Positions 15,989 to 23,783 are shown, counted from the stretch's first letter. The stretch: DNA of 26,182 nt from an uncultured Gemmatimonadota bacterium (GCA_903906325.1 CAIVJV010000019.1:1-26182), one strand, 5' to 3'. Notes: generated by a model not told the origin, from the letters alone. A program made the numbers and translations.

Positions 15989-16564
15989 TCAGCGCGGGTC
16001 GCTCCCGAGCTGCGCGTACAACACCACGTCGCGGGGCGCGTTCTCCTTCCAGAGCGCGCCCCGCACCGTTCCCTCCTGAATGAACCCGCACTTCGCCAGG
16101 ACGCGAGCCGAGGCCGCGTTGTCGGGGAAGATCCGGGCCTCGAGTCGATGCAACGTGAGCGCGCCGAATCCATGCGCGACCACCGCACCGACGGCCTCCG
16201 TCATGATCCCTCGGCCCCACGAAGGCACCGCGAGCCAGTAGCCGATCTCACCGCGATGATGGGCGCGTGCCAGTCGGATCGCGATCGCCCCGATCACCGT
16301 TCCCTCCTCCTGGTGCGTGATCGCCCACGTGACCGCCTGCCCTGCCTCCCACTCCTCGGCGCACCGCGCGATGAACGCCTCGGCCGCGCCCGCGGGGTAC
16401 GGGTGTGGGACGCTGAGGGTCTGCCGCGCCACCCGCTCATCGGCGATCGCCGCGGTGAGCGCGGTCGCATCCGCTGGGACAAAGGGACGCAATACGAGCC
16501 TGGCCGTCTCCAGGACGGGCTGGATGGGGGGGGACGGCCGTGGCTGGGGAGGGTGCGGCGGCAT
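15989..16564 (-). CDS. GNAT acetyltransferase, RimJ/RimL-like
   Basis: A 191-aa protein; the ATG at 16564 is chosen because TATCTT lies 6 nt upstream. The first 17 residues are Pro-rich. The GNAT fold follows: ETARLVLRPF opening strand, GEIGYWLAVPSWGRGIMTEA with the acetyl-CoA pyrophosphate loop (WGRGIMTEA), LHRLEARIFPDNAASARVLAKCGF with the usual Asn and Ser of motif B, and a QEGTVRGALWKENAPRDVVLYAQL end. This pattern matches RimJ/RimL-type enzymes that acetylate N-terminal amines of ribosomal proteins or small molecules. The substrate cannot be told. It diverges from bshB1, with overlapping -10 elements, and its stop abuts that of the Spy-like gene (TGATCA, zero spacing). Confidence 0.9.
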   Translation of the reverse strand: MPPHPPQPRPSPPIQPVLETARLVLRPFVPADATALTAAIADERVARQTLSVPHPYPAGAAEAFIARCAEEWEAGQAVTWAITHQEEGTVIGAIAIRLARAHHRGEIGYWLAVPSWGRGIMTEAVGAVVAHGFGALTLHRLEARIFPDNAASARVLAKCGFIQEGTVRGALWKENAPRDVVLYAQLGSDPR

Positions 16565-16570
16565 GGGTGG

Positions 16571-16576
16571 AAGATA
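16571..16576 (-). promoter_or_regulatory. -10-like TATCTT of acetyltransferase gene
   Basis: TATCTT on the minus strand, 6 nt before the ATG at 16564. It shares two base pairs (16575-16576) with the oppositely directed TAGATT of bshB1, so polymerase probably cannot open both at once. Confidence 0.55.
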
Positions 16577-16580
16577 GATT
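16575..16580 (+). promoter_or_regulatory. -10-like TAGATT of bshB1 operon
   Basis: TAGATT, then a 7-nt spacer and ATG at 16588, without Shine-Dalgarno. The two genes are separated by only 23 bp in which both -10 elements must fit. Confidence 0.5.
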
Positions 16581-16587
16581 CCTCGGG

Positions 16588-17310
16588 ATGAGCCTCCCAC
16601 TCGACCTCTTGGCGATCGGTCCCCATCGGGACGACGTCGAGCTGCTCGCCGGCGGGACCATCGCCCGGCAGGTCCGGCTCGGCCTCCGAGTCGGGATCCT
16701 CGACCTCACCCAGGGGGAGATGGGGACCCGGGGCTCGGCGGAGCGTCGGGCGGAGGAGGCGGCGCGTGCGGCCGCCGTGCTCGGCGTGGCGGACCGCCGG
16801 AACCTCGGCCTCCCCGATGCCGGGATCACCAACACGGACGAGACGCGCCGGCGACTCGCCCGCGTGCTCCGGGAGCTCCGGCCGCGGCTCGTGATCGCGC
16901 CGGCCCCGCAGGGGCGCCATCCCGATCACCGGGTAGCGAGCGAACTCATCCGCGATGCCGCCTTCCTCGCCGGACTCGCGAAGTTCGATCCCGACACCGC
17001 TCCCCACCGTCCGCTCAAGGTCCTCTACGCGATCGCCTTCCGCGAGGACCAGATCAAGCCGACCTTCGTCGCCGACATCTCCGAGACCTTCGAGACCAAA
17101 CTCGAGGCGCTCCGCTGCTATGCCTCGCAATTCGACGGGGCGACGCAGGCGGGCGAGGTCTTCCCCACCGGTGAGCCCCTCCTCGACGTGGTCCGGCATC
17201 AGGCGGCGCACTATGGGTCGCTCATCCGCTGCCGCTACGGCGAACCCTTCCTGACGCACGAGACGATGCGCGTCGACGACTTCCGCACCCTCGAGGTATC
17301 CACCTTTTGA
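16588..17310 (+). CDS. bshB1: Bacillithiol biosynthesis deacetylase BshB1 (PIG-L/LmbE family)
   Basis: A 240-aa protein. The family removes the acetyl group from N-acetylglucosaminyl-malate to give glucosaminyl-malate, the second step of bacillithiol synthesis. Family motifs: AIGPHRDDVELLAGGT (9-24) with His13, Asp16 and the usual DDVE; DLTQGEMGTRGS (39-50), a BshB1 hallmark; and QGRHPDHR (108-115) with His111 and His114. His13, Asp16 and His114 are the expected zinc ligands and Asp15 the catalytic base. The usual PHPDD has Arg in place of the second Pro. The length is normal. The start is the ATG following a TAGATT hexamer. It overlaps the next gene by 4 nt. bshA and bshC are not in the window. 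Confidence 0.93.
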   Translation: MSLPLDLLAIGPHRDDVELLAGGTIARQVRLGLRVGILDLTQGEMGTRGSAERRAEEAARAAAVLGVADRRNLGLPDAGITNTDETRRRLARVLRELRPRLVIAPAPQGRHPDHRVASELIRDAAFLAGLAKFDPDTAPHRPLKVLYAIAFREDQIKPTFVADISETFETKLEALRCYASQFDGATQAGEVFPTGEPLLDVVRHQAAHYGSLIRCRYGEPFLTHETMRVDDFRTLEVSTF

Positions 17311-18047
17311 GCGCCGACGAGCTCTCCTACCCGACCTATCTGCACCTCGACCGCCTCCTCGAGCTGCAGCAGCCCAAGAGCGTCCCGGAACATCCGGACG
17401 AGTTGCTCTTCATCGTGGTGCACCAGGCGAGCGAGCTCTGGTTCAAGGTGCTCCTGCACGAGTTCGACCAGCTGATCGCTCAGCTCGAGCAGGATGACGT
17501 CCAGGCCGCGGTCTTCACGATGCAACGCATCAACTCGCTGGTGGGGCTCGTCGCGCATGAGCTCCGGGCGCTCGACACCCTCCCGCCACAGCGCTTCAAG
17601 CAGTTCCGCGGCTACCTCGGGAGCTCGAGTGGCTCGCAGAGCGCGCAGTTCCGCGCGATCGAGGCGACGAGCGGGCTCCGGGAGTCCCACTTCATGGCGG
17701 CGCTGCAGGAGCATGGGGAGATCCCGGCGGTCGTGCAGCGTGCCCTGGCACGACCCACCCTGCAAGCCCTCTTCCTCGAGATGCTCGCGCGTCGGGGCGT
17801 CACCCTCGAGGCGCTCTACACCGAACCGCAACATGGCCTCCTCCTGATGCTCGCCGAGGCCTTCCTGGAATACGAGCAAGGCTTCGCCCAGTGGCGCTTC
17901 CTGCATGTGCAGCTCGTCGAGCGGATCATCGGCCCGATGACCGGCGGGACGGGCGGGACCCTCGGCGCCAAGTACCTGAACAAGACGATCCAGCAGCGCT
18001 TCTTCCCCGAGTTGTGGGCGGTGCGCGCGCGGCTCTACGCGGGGTGA
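17307..18047 (+). CDS. kynA: Tryptophan 2,3-dioxygenase
   Basis: A 246-aa haem enzyme that opens the indole ring of L-tryptophan to N-formylkynurenine. It starts at TTG 17307 inside the bshB1 stop (TTGA, 4-nt overlap). Recognisable blocks: YPTYLHLDRLLELQQP (8-23), DELLFIVVHQASELWFK (31-47) with the active-site His39, FRGYLGSSSGSQSAQFR (100-116) corresponding to the substrate-binding SGFQSxQYR block, and WRFLHVQLVERIIG (196-209) with the haem ligand His200, then GTGGTLGAKYL. The length is somewhat short against the 270-300 aa common in bacterial enzymes. Ser replaces the usual Phe in SGFQS. The next gene encodes the formamidase that takes the product, which strongly supports the call. Confidence 0.94.
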   Translation: MSADELSYPTYLHLDRLLELQQPKSVPEHPDELLFIVVHQASELWFKVLLHEFDQLIAQLEQDDVQAAVFTMQRINSLVGLVAHELRALDTLPPQRFKQFRGYLGSSSGSQSAQFRAIEATSGLRESHFMAALQEHGEIPAVVQRALARPTLQALFLEMLARRGVTLEALYTEPQHGLLLMLAEAFLEYEQGFAQWRFLHVQLVERIIGPMTGGTGGTLGAKYLNKTIQQRFFPELWAVRARLYAG

Positions 18048-18048
18048 G

Positions 18049-18681
18049 ATGACGCGCCCCATCCACGACATCTCGATCGCCTTCGCGCCCGGCACCCCCG
18101 CGTGGCCCGGGGACACGCCGTGCAGCTGTGGATGGAGCTGGGCGATGGCCGACGGGGCGAGCGTGAACGTCTCACGGATGGTGACGAGCCCGCATGTGGG
18201 GACCCACGCCGACGCGCCGCTGCACGTGGCACGCGACGGCGCGGGGGCGGACCACCTCCCGCTCGACGCCTTCGTCGGCCTCGCCCGCGTGATCGATGTG
18301 CGCCATCTCCGAGGGGAGATCACCCTGCCGCACCTCGAGGCGGCGGGCTACCTCTCCGGCACCGTGCGGCTGCTGCTCCACACCGGACAGACGGTCGCGA
18401 ACGGGACCTTTCCTGAGGCCTGGCCGACCCTCGCGCCAGCGACCGTCCGGGCCCTCGTCGCGGACGGGCTCCGTCTCCTCGGGGTCGATTGTCCCAGCGT
18501 CGATGCCCGTGAGAGCCAGACCCTCGAGGTCCACCGCCAGCTCTTCGGCGGTGGGGCCTTCGTACTCGAGAACCTCGACCTGCGGACGATCCGCCCCGGT
18601 CCGTATGAACTCCTCGCGCCCCCACTCGCCGTGGGGGCGATCGATGCCGCCCCGGTCCGCGCCCTCCTGAGACCCCTATGA
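18049..18681 (+). CDS. kynB: Kynurenine formamidase (cyclase family)
   Basis: A 210-aa metal-dependent hydrolase that converts N-formylkynurenine to kynurenine and formate. It has the cyclase-family metal-binding motif HVGTHADAPLH (49-59), with His49, His53, Asp55 and His59, preceded by the family opening IHDISIAFAPGTPAWPGD (5-22). The segment LLGVDCPSVD (159-168) and the C-terminal ENLDL and GPYELLAPPL parts also fit KynB. Length is normal. The ATG lies 1 nt after the kynA stop, so the pair is coupled; a 4-nt overlap (ATGA) links it to the peptidase gene. Kynurenine could go on to anthranilate or NAD synthesis; kynureninase and the monooxygenase are not in the window. Confidence 0.93.
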   Translation: MTRPIHDISIAFAPGTPAWPGDTPCSCGWSWAMADGASVNVSRMVTSPHVGTHADAPLHVARDGAGADHLPLDAFVGLARVIDVRHLRGEITLPHLEAAGYLSGTVRLLLHTGQTVANGTFPEAWPTLAPATVRALVADGLRLLGVDCPSVDARESQTLEVHRQLFGGGAFVLENLDLRTIRPGPYELLAPPLAVGAIDAAPVRALLRPL

Positions 18682-20531
18682 TCGCACGCCTCCCACTTCG
18701 CGTCGCCTCGTTGCTCCTCGCCTGCACCACGACGGTGGCCGCGCAGTCGCGCGCCGCGCACCGGCCCGCCTGGCCCGATGAAGGTCCGATGACCTGGCCC
18801 CCGCGCCCCACGGAATCCGCGATCACCGCGAACGACCTCCGCACGCGGCTCTACCAGATCGCGGATGACTCGATGCAGGGGCGCCGGATTGGCGAGGTGG
18901 GCAACGCGAAGGTCACCGACTACATCGCCCGCGAGTTCGCACGCCTCGGGCTCCGCCCCGCAGGGGACAACGGGACCTGGTTCCAATCGCTCCCGTATGG
19001 GGCCTTCGGGGTCGACCTCCCCGCCGCGCGACTCGTGATCGGGGGGAACGCGCTCGACCTCCGGCGCGACTGGCTGCCCACCGCCCCTTCCCTGACCAAT
19101 GGCCTGACCGCACGCGTCGATCTCACGGACGTCACCGTGGTCTTCGCCGGTCGGTGGGAGGACACGCTGCCCCTGACGATCGATGTGAAGGGGCGCGTCG
19201 CGGTCTTCGTGAGTGACGCGGCGGGCACCGCCGGTGCGCGCGCCGTCCCGCCGAGCTTCGTGAGCTGCGCGGACGTCCCGGATAAGTTCGGTGCCGATGC
19301 GGTGATCGCCTTCGAGGCAGCGCAACGCGCCCAGGCCCAGAACCGCCCCCCCGCCCCACGCCCCACCCCACCGGTGAACCGCTTCATACGCGCCATCGAC
19401 GCCGGCGCCGTCGGCGTCTTGGTCGTCGCACTCGATGGGATGAGTGAAACGGCGCGTACCGGTGCGCTCACCGCGACCCGGATGATGCAGCCAGCACGTC
19501 TTCCGGGAGCGGAGGGACGGATCGCGGCGGCGACCATCTCACAGGCGGCCGCGAGCCGCCTCTTCGGGGGCCGTGCCCTCACCGCACTGACCCCCGGGAC
19601 CACCGGCGCGCGCCTCACCGCCCGCTGGTCCTACGCCTTCACCCGCGCGCCCGCCGAGAACACCCGCAACGTGATCGCGGTCCTTCCCGGCGCCGACCCG
19701 ACCCTCGCGAGCGAGTATGTGCTCGTCGGCGCGCACAACGATCACGTCGGCGTGAACACCACCCCGGTGGACCACGACTCCCTCCGCGCGGTGAACACCA
19801 TCACACGGCGCCAAGGGGCGAACGATCCCGCCTGCGTCCCCACCCCAGCCCAGCAGCGCGCGATCGACTCCCTCATCGCCCGGGCTCGCGCCATCCGCCC
19901 CGCGCGCCTCGACTCGATCAGCAACGGCGCGGATGACGACGGCTCCGGCACCGTCGTGCTCCTCGAGATCGCCGAGCGCTTCGCCAAGGAGAAGCCCGCG
20001 CGGTCGATCCTCTTCATCTCGCATCAGGGGGAGGAAGCCGGCCTCCTCGGCTCCCGCTGGTTCGTCGATCACCCCACGGTGGACCTCACCAAGATCGTCG
20101 CGGCGCACAATATGGACATGCTCGGGAAGGGCCGCGCCGATCAGGTGAAGTACGGCGGCCCGAATTCGGTGCAGATGCTCGGCGCACGCCGCCTCTCGCG
20201 CGAGTTCGGCGACGTGATCGATTCGGTGAACGCCAACTCCCCGGAGCCGATGGCGATCGATCGGAGCTGGGACGTCACACAGAACCCGCTCAATCGGTTC
20301 TGCCGAAGCGATCAGGTGAGCTACGTCTCCAAGGATATCCCCGTCACCTACTTCTCCTTGGGCTATGCCCAGGACTACCACCAGGTGACCGATGAGCCGC
20401 AGTACATCCAGTACGATCATTCGGCGCGGCTCGGGCGCTTCATCTACGATGTGATGCACGCCATCGCCGTCCGCCCCACCCGCCTCACGATCACCGGTCC
20501 CGACCCGAGCTACCCCAGCTGTAATCGCTGA
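18678..20531 (+). CDS. Secreted M28-family zinc metallopeptidase with PA-like insert
   Basis: A 617-aa secreted protein (signal peptide to about AAAQ at 23). A PA-like domain at about 110-320 precedes and interrupts the peptidase fold. The zinc ligands of M28 aminopeptidases are all present: His353 in GAHNDH, Asp420 in GADDDGSG, Glu452/Glu453 in QGEEAGLLGSRW (general base and ligand), Asp480 in HNMDMLG and His568 in YAQDYHQVTDEP. The stretch between the His and the bridging Asp is about 65 residues, much longer than usual, and includes a likely helical insert with Cys386. It probably removes N-terminal residues from peptides in the periplasm or outside. Its ATG overlaps the kynB stop by 4 nt, so it is in that operon although no metabolic link is evident. 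Confidence 0.92.
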   Translation: MIARLPLRVASLLLACTTTVAAQSRAAHRPAWPDEGPMTWPPRPTESAITANDLRTRLYQIADDSMQGRRIGEVGNAKVTDYIAREFARLGLRPAGDNGTWFQSLPYGAFGVDLPAARLVIGGNALDLRRDWLPTAPSLTNGLTARVDLTDVTVVFAGRWEDTLPLTIDVKGRVAVFVSDAAGTAGARAVPPSFVSCADVPDKFGADAVIAFEAAQRAQAQNRPPAPRPTPPVNRFIRAIDAGAVGVLVVALDGMSETARTGALTATRMMQPARLPGAEGRIAAATISQAAASRLFGGRALTALTPGTTGARLTARWSYAFTRAPAENTRNVIAVLPGADPTLASEYVLVGAHNDHVGVNTTPVDHDSLRAVNTITRRQGANDPACVPTPAQQRAIDSLIARARAIRPARLDSISNGADDDGSGTVVLLEIAERFAKEKPARSILFISHQGEEAGLLGSRWFVDHPTVDLTKIVAAHNMDMLGKGRADQVKYGGPNSVQMLGARRLSREFGDVIDSVNANSPEPMAIDRSWDVTQNPLNRFCRSDQVSYVSKDIPVTYFSLGYAQDYHQVTDEPQYIQYDHSARLGRFIYDVMHAIAVRPTRLTITGPDPSYPSCNR

Positions 20532-20537
20532 GCGGGG

Positions 20538-20543
20538 TATATT
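20538..20543 (+). promoter_or_regulatory. -10-like TATATT of cysteine desulfurase gene
   Basis: TATATT in the 21-bp gap after the peptidase gene, 9 nt before the ATG at 20553. No Shine-Dalgarno and no clear -35. It suggests a separate, nearly leaderless transcript for the desulfurase-mnmA pair. Confidence 0.5.
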
Positions 20544-20552
20544 CCGACGCGT

Positions 20553-21719
20553 ATGCCCCCCGCCCCGATCTACCTCGACCACGCCGCCACGACCCCGGTC
20601 CGTCCGGAGGTCCTCGAGGCGATGACTCCGTTCTTCGGCCCCCGCTTCGGGAACCCGAGCTCCACGCACCGCTGGGGGCGTGAGGCGCGCGCGGCGCTCG
20701 ACGAAGCTCGGGAGCGCGTGGCACAGTGCCTGCATGCCGCCCCCGATGAGGTCTGCTTCACCTCGGGGGGGACCGAGTCCGACAACCTCGCGGTCCTCGG
20801 CGCCTGGCGGAGCCTCAAGGCGCAGGGAAAGCGCGCCGTGGTGACCTCCCCCACCGAGCACAAAGCGGTGCTCGTCGCGGCGCATCAAGCGGCCAAGGAG
20901 GGCGCGGAGGAGCGGCTCCTCGACGTGCGGCCGAGTGGGGTCGTCGATCTCGCCGACGCCGCGGCCAAGCTCGCGCCCGGCGATGTCGCCATCGCCTCCG
21001 TGATGTGGGTGAACAACGAGACCGGGGTCGTGCAGCCGATCGCCGAGCTCGCCGCGCTCGCCAAGGCGCAGGGCGCCCTCTTCCACACCGATGCCGTACA
21101 GGCCTTCGGCAAGGTCGAGGTCGATGCGCGGCAGATCCCGTTCGACTTCGCCTCGGTGAGCGGTCACAAGCTCGGGGCACCGAAGGGGATCGGCTGCTTC
21201 TACATCCGGCGCGGCACCGCGCTGGAGCCCCTCTTCTTCGGGGGGTCGCAGGACCGTGGGCGTCGCCCCGGCACGGAGAACGTGGCGATGGCCGTCGGAC
21301 TCGCTCGCGCGATGGAGCTCGCGATCGCCGAGCGGGAGGCGCATTGGCGCGATCACGCGGCCATGCGGGATGCGCTCGAGAGCGCGCTGCGTGCACGTGT
21401 CCCCGGCCTGGTGGTGCACAGCGCCGACGTGGCGCGGGCCCCGCACATCCTCAACGTCTCCGTCCCCGGCACCGATTCCGAATCGCTCCTCATGGCGCTC
21501 GACCTCCAGGGCGTCGCCGCCTCGAGCGGCTCCGCCTGCCAGAGCGGGAGCGTCACCCCGTCGCATGTGCTCTCGGCGATGGGGGTCGCCCCGGATATCG
21601 CCAACGCCGCGGTGCGGATGAGCTTCGGCTCCCTCTCCACGCCCGACGATGTCACCCGCGTGGCGGAGCTCTTCCCTGCCCTCGTCGCGAAGGCCCGGGG
21701 GCTCGCGGGGATCGCCTGA
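20553..21719 (+). CDS. Cysteine desulfurase (NifS/IscS family)
   Basis: A 388-aa PLP enzyme that takes sulfur from cysteine as a protein persulfide. Features: YLDHAATTPV start (7-16), GGTESDN (72-78), His104 in TEHKAV stacking on PLP, HTDAVQ (178-183), the Schiff-base lysine Lys206 in SGHKLGAPKG, GGSQDRGRRPGTEN (230-243) and the active Cys329 in SSGSACQSGS (324-333). The single short catalytic loop and this length match group I NifS/IscS enzymes. No iscU or other Fe-S scaffold gene is adjacent; instead the stop overlaps the start of mnmA (TGATG), which suggests it supplies sulfur for tRNA thiolation. Whether it also serves Fe-S assembly cannot be told. Confidence 0.95.
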   Translation: MPPAPIYLDHAATTPVRPEVLEAMTPFFGPRFGNPSSTHRWGREARAALDEARERVAQCLHAAPDEVCFTSGGTESDNLAVLGAWRSLKAQGKRAVVTSPTEHKAVLVAAHQAAKEGAEERLLDVRPSGVVDLADAAAKLAPGDVAIASVMWVNNETGVVQPIAELAALAKAQGALFHTDAVQAFGKVEVDARQIPFDFASVSGHKLGAPKGIGCFYIRRGTALEPLFFGGSQDRGRRPGTENVAMAVGLARAMELAIAEREAHWRDHAAMRDALESALRARVPGLVVHSADVARAPHILNVSVPGTDSESLLMALDLQGVAASSGSACQSGSVTPSHVLSAMGVAPDIANAAVRMSFGSLSTPDDVTRVAELFPALVAKARGLAGIA

Positions 21720-22816
21720 TGGGTGCGCGGGAGCGGGTGCTGGTCGCCATGTCAGGCGGCGTCGATTCCTCAGTGGCGGCCGCGCTGCTCGTGCGCCAGG
21801 GCTACGACGTGATCGGCGTGACGATGAAGCTCTTCCATGACGGCGGCGACATCCCCGATCGGCCCTGCTGCTCGCTCGACAGCGTGAATGATGCCCGCCG
21901 CGTCGCCGAGGGGCTCGGGATCCCGCACTACGTGCTCAACCTGCAGGACCAGTTCGGGCATGACGTGCTGCAGCAGTTCGTGGCGGAATACGCCGCGGGG
22001 CGTACCCCGATCCCCTGCGTCCGCTGCAACACCTTCACCAAGTTCCGTGACCTCGTGGTGAAGGCCGATCAGATCGATGCACGGTGGGTCGCCACGGGGC
22101 ATTACGCCCGCATCGCCGACGGCCAGCTGTTGCGGGGTCGCGACGCCGAGAAGGATCAGACCTACTTCCTCTGGGGGATCGACCGCGGCGTCCTCTCGCG
22201 CCTGATGATGCCGGTGGGTGCCCTCACCAAGGCGGAGACGCGGGCCGTCGCGCGCGAGCTCGGGCTCCTGACCGCGGAGAAGCCCGAGAGCCAGGAGATC
22301 TGCTTCGTCCCGGACGGCGACTATGTGAAGGTGCTCGAGCGCGAGCTCCCCGCGGACGCGCCGGCGCTCCAGCCTGGCCCGATCATGCGGAGCGATGGCA
22401 CGGTGATCGGTGAGCATGCCGGGTTCGCGCGCTACACCATCGGGCAGCGGCGCGGGCTTCCTGGCGGCGGGAGCGAGCCGATCTTCGTCGTGGCGCTCCG
22501 ACCGGAGTCGCGCGCCGTGATCGTCGGTCCACGTGAGGAGCTGCTGGGCCGTGGCCTCGTCGCCGATGAGGTGAACTGGCTCGTGGAGCCTGCCCCGCAG
22601 GTCGGGGACGCCGTCCAGGTGCGCATCCGACATCGCGCCACCCCCGTGCCTGGGACGATCGTGCGACGTGACGGGGGCGCAATCGAGGTCGTGCTCGAGG
22701 AGCCGGTCTATGCGATCTCCCCGGGGCAATCGGTGGTGTTCTACGCGGACGAGGTGACGCTCGGCGGCGGGGTCATCGCGCGGAGCAAGCGCGCCCTCCC
22801 GGTGCGGGCGGCGTAA
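21719..22816 (+). CDS. mnmA: tRNA-specific 2-thiouridylase MnmA
   Basis: A 365-aa enzyme that adenylates and then thiolates U34 of tRNAs for Lys, Glu and Gln. The PP-loop MSGGVDSSVAA (11-21) binds ATP. Catalytic cysteines are Cys103 in PIPCVRCNTFTKF (97-109) and Cys195 in ESQEICFVPDGDY (190-202). VATGHYAR (124-131) and KDQTYFLWG (145-153) are also typical. The N-terminal part carries RPCCSLDSVNDARRVAEGLGIPHYVLN, the version of this region seen in many non-proteobacterial MnmA proteins. The C-terminal beta domain is complete, with YAISPGQSVVFY close to the end. It starts at the ATG that shares one base with the desulfurase stop, so the sulfur donor and user are made together. Confidence 0.96.
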   Translation: MGARERVLVAMSGGVDSSVAAALLVRQGYDVIGVTMKLFHDGGDIPDRPCCSLDSVNDARRVAEGLGIPHYVLNLQDQFGHDVLQQFVAEYAAGRTPIPCVRCNTFTKFRDLVVKADQIDARWVATGHYARIADGQLLRGRDAEKDQTYFLWGIDRGVLSRLMMPVGALTKAETRAVARELGLLTAEKPESQEICFVPDGDYVKVLERELPADAPALQPGPIMRSDGTVIGEHAGFARYTIGQRRGLPGGGSEPIFVVALRPESRAVIVGPREELLGRGLVADEVNWLVEPAPQVGDAVQVRIRHRATPVPGTIVRRDGGAIEVVLEEPVYAISPGQSVVFYADEVTLGGGVIARSKRALPVRAA

Positions 22817-22828
22817 TCGGATCGGCCT

Positions 22829-22853
22829 GGGATCGCGCCGTGCGCGCCATCCC
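22829..22853. terminator. Bidirectional hairpin between convergent mnmA and dnaJ
   Basis: GGGATCGCGC (22829-22838), loop CGT, then GCGCG and, after a 2-nt CC bulge, ATCCC (ending 22853) form a 10-bp stem. It lies wholly inside the 46-bp gap between the two facing stop codons. There is no T-run on either strand, so termination efficiency is uncertain. Confidence 0.5.
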
Positions 22854-22862
22854 CGCTCCTAC

Positions 22863-23783
22863 TCAGCGCTCAAGCCCCGCCGCCTCGGCGAACGCGATCA
22901 ACTGCTCCTCCTGCGCCTCGGTCAGCGCCTCCGGCGCCACGATGCGCACCTCTACGAGGAGGTCCCCTGTCTTCCCCCCTTGGGTCACCCCCTGCCCACG
23001 CACGCGGAGCCGCTTCCCACTCGCGGTCCCCTTCGGCACGGTCAGCGTGAGGGTCTTCTCGTCGATCGTGCGCACGGAGAGCTTCGTCCCCAACGTCGCC
23101 TGCACGATGTTGAGCGGGAGCTGGACGACGAGATCACGCCCCTCCCGCGTGAACACCGGATCGGGCGCGACCTCGAAGGTGATGTAGAGATCCCCCGCCG
23201 GTCCCCCGCGCGCGCCGGGCCCACCCTGCCCCGAGAGCTTGATGCGCGAACCAGGCTCGCTCCCCTGCGGGACGGTGATGCGCACCGACTTGCTCACCCC
23301 GTCGAGGGTGAAGTCGAGCGGGACCTTCCCACCCAGCACCGCGGTGCGGAAGGGGATCTGGAGCGTGGTCTCCACACTCTGCCCCTTCTCCGGTCCCGCG
23401 GGCCGACGTGGGCCGGCGCCACCGAACATCGAACCGAAGAGATCGCCGAAGCCGCCGATCCCGGAGATGTCGAACTCCTCCATGCGTGGGCCCCCAGTGG
23501 GCCCACGCCCGCCGCGCCGAGCACCGCCGCCGGGATAGCCACCGCCGGGATAGCCACCGAAGGCCCCGAGCCGACGCATCTCATCGTACTCGCGACGCTT
23601 CTCGGCGTCCCCCAACGTGTTGTACGCCTCCGAGATCTCCTTGAACCGTTCCGCCGCCTTCGCATCCCCCGGGTTCGTGTCGGGATGGAACTGCTTGGCG
23701 AGCTTGCGATAGACGCGCTTGATCTCGTCCGCGGTCGCGGACGCCTGCACTCCGAGGACGGCGTAGAAGTCCCTCTGGCTCAT
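22863..23783 (-). CDS. DnaJ-like co-chaperone without zinc finger (CbpA type)
   Basis: A 306-aa type II J-protein. The J domain (1-68) has DFYAVLGV, the helix KRVYRKLAKQFHPD with the HPD motif (33-35), and SEAYNTLGD. A Gly/Phe-rich linker follows (about 70-130), then two beta C-terminal substrate-binding domains, with no CXXCXGXG zinc repeats. It should stimulate DnaK ATPase and deliver substrates. The ATG at 23783 overlaps the grpE stop (ATGA); an upstream GTG at 23792 is possible but less likely. It is the last gene of the minus-strand set and converges on mnmA. dnaK is not in the window. Whether a zinc-finger DnaJ exists elsewhere is unknown; I therefore leave out a symbol. Confidence 0.94.
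   Translation of the reverse strand: MSQRDFYAVLGVQASATADEIKRVYRKLAKQFHPDTNPGDAKAAERFKEISEAYNTLGDAEKRREYDEMRRLGAFGGYPGGGYPGGGARRGGRGPTGGPRMEEFDISGIGGFGDLFGSMFGGAGPRRPAGPEKGQSVETTLQIPFRTAVLGGKVPLDFTLDGVSKSVRITVPQGSEPGSRIKLSGQGGPGARGGPAGDLYITFEVAPDPVFTREGRDLVVQLPLNIVQATLGTKLSVRTIDEKTLTLTVPKGTASGKRLRVRGQGVTQGGKTGDLLVEVRIVAPEALTEAQEEQLIAFAEAAGLER

Noticed and set aside
16526..16533. Run of eight G in the acetyltransferase gene as a phase-variation tract
   Set aside because: The frame is intact, the run falls in a Pro-rich N-terminus, and runs of this length occur elsewhere in the window (923-930) by composition alone.
19539..21566. A 675-codon minus-strand open frame
   Set aside because: Antisense to the M28 peptidase and cysteine desulfurase, both with intact catalytic motifs; low-complexity composition.
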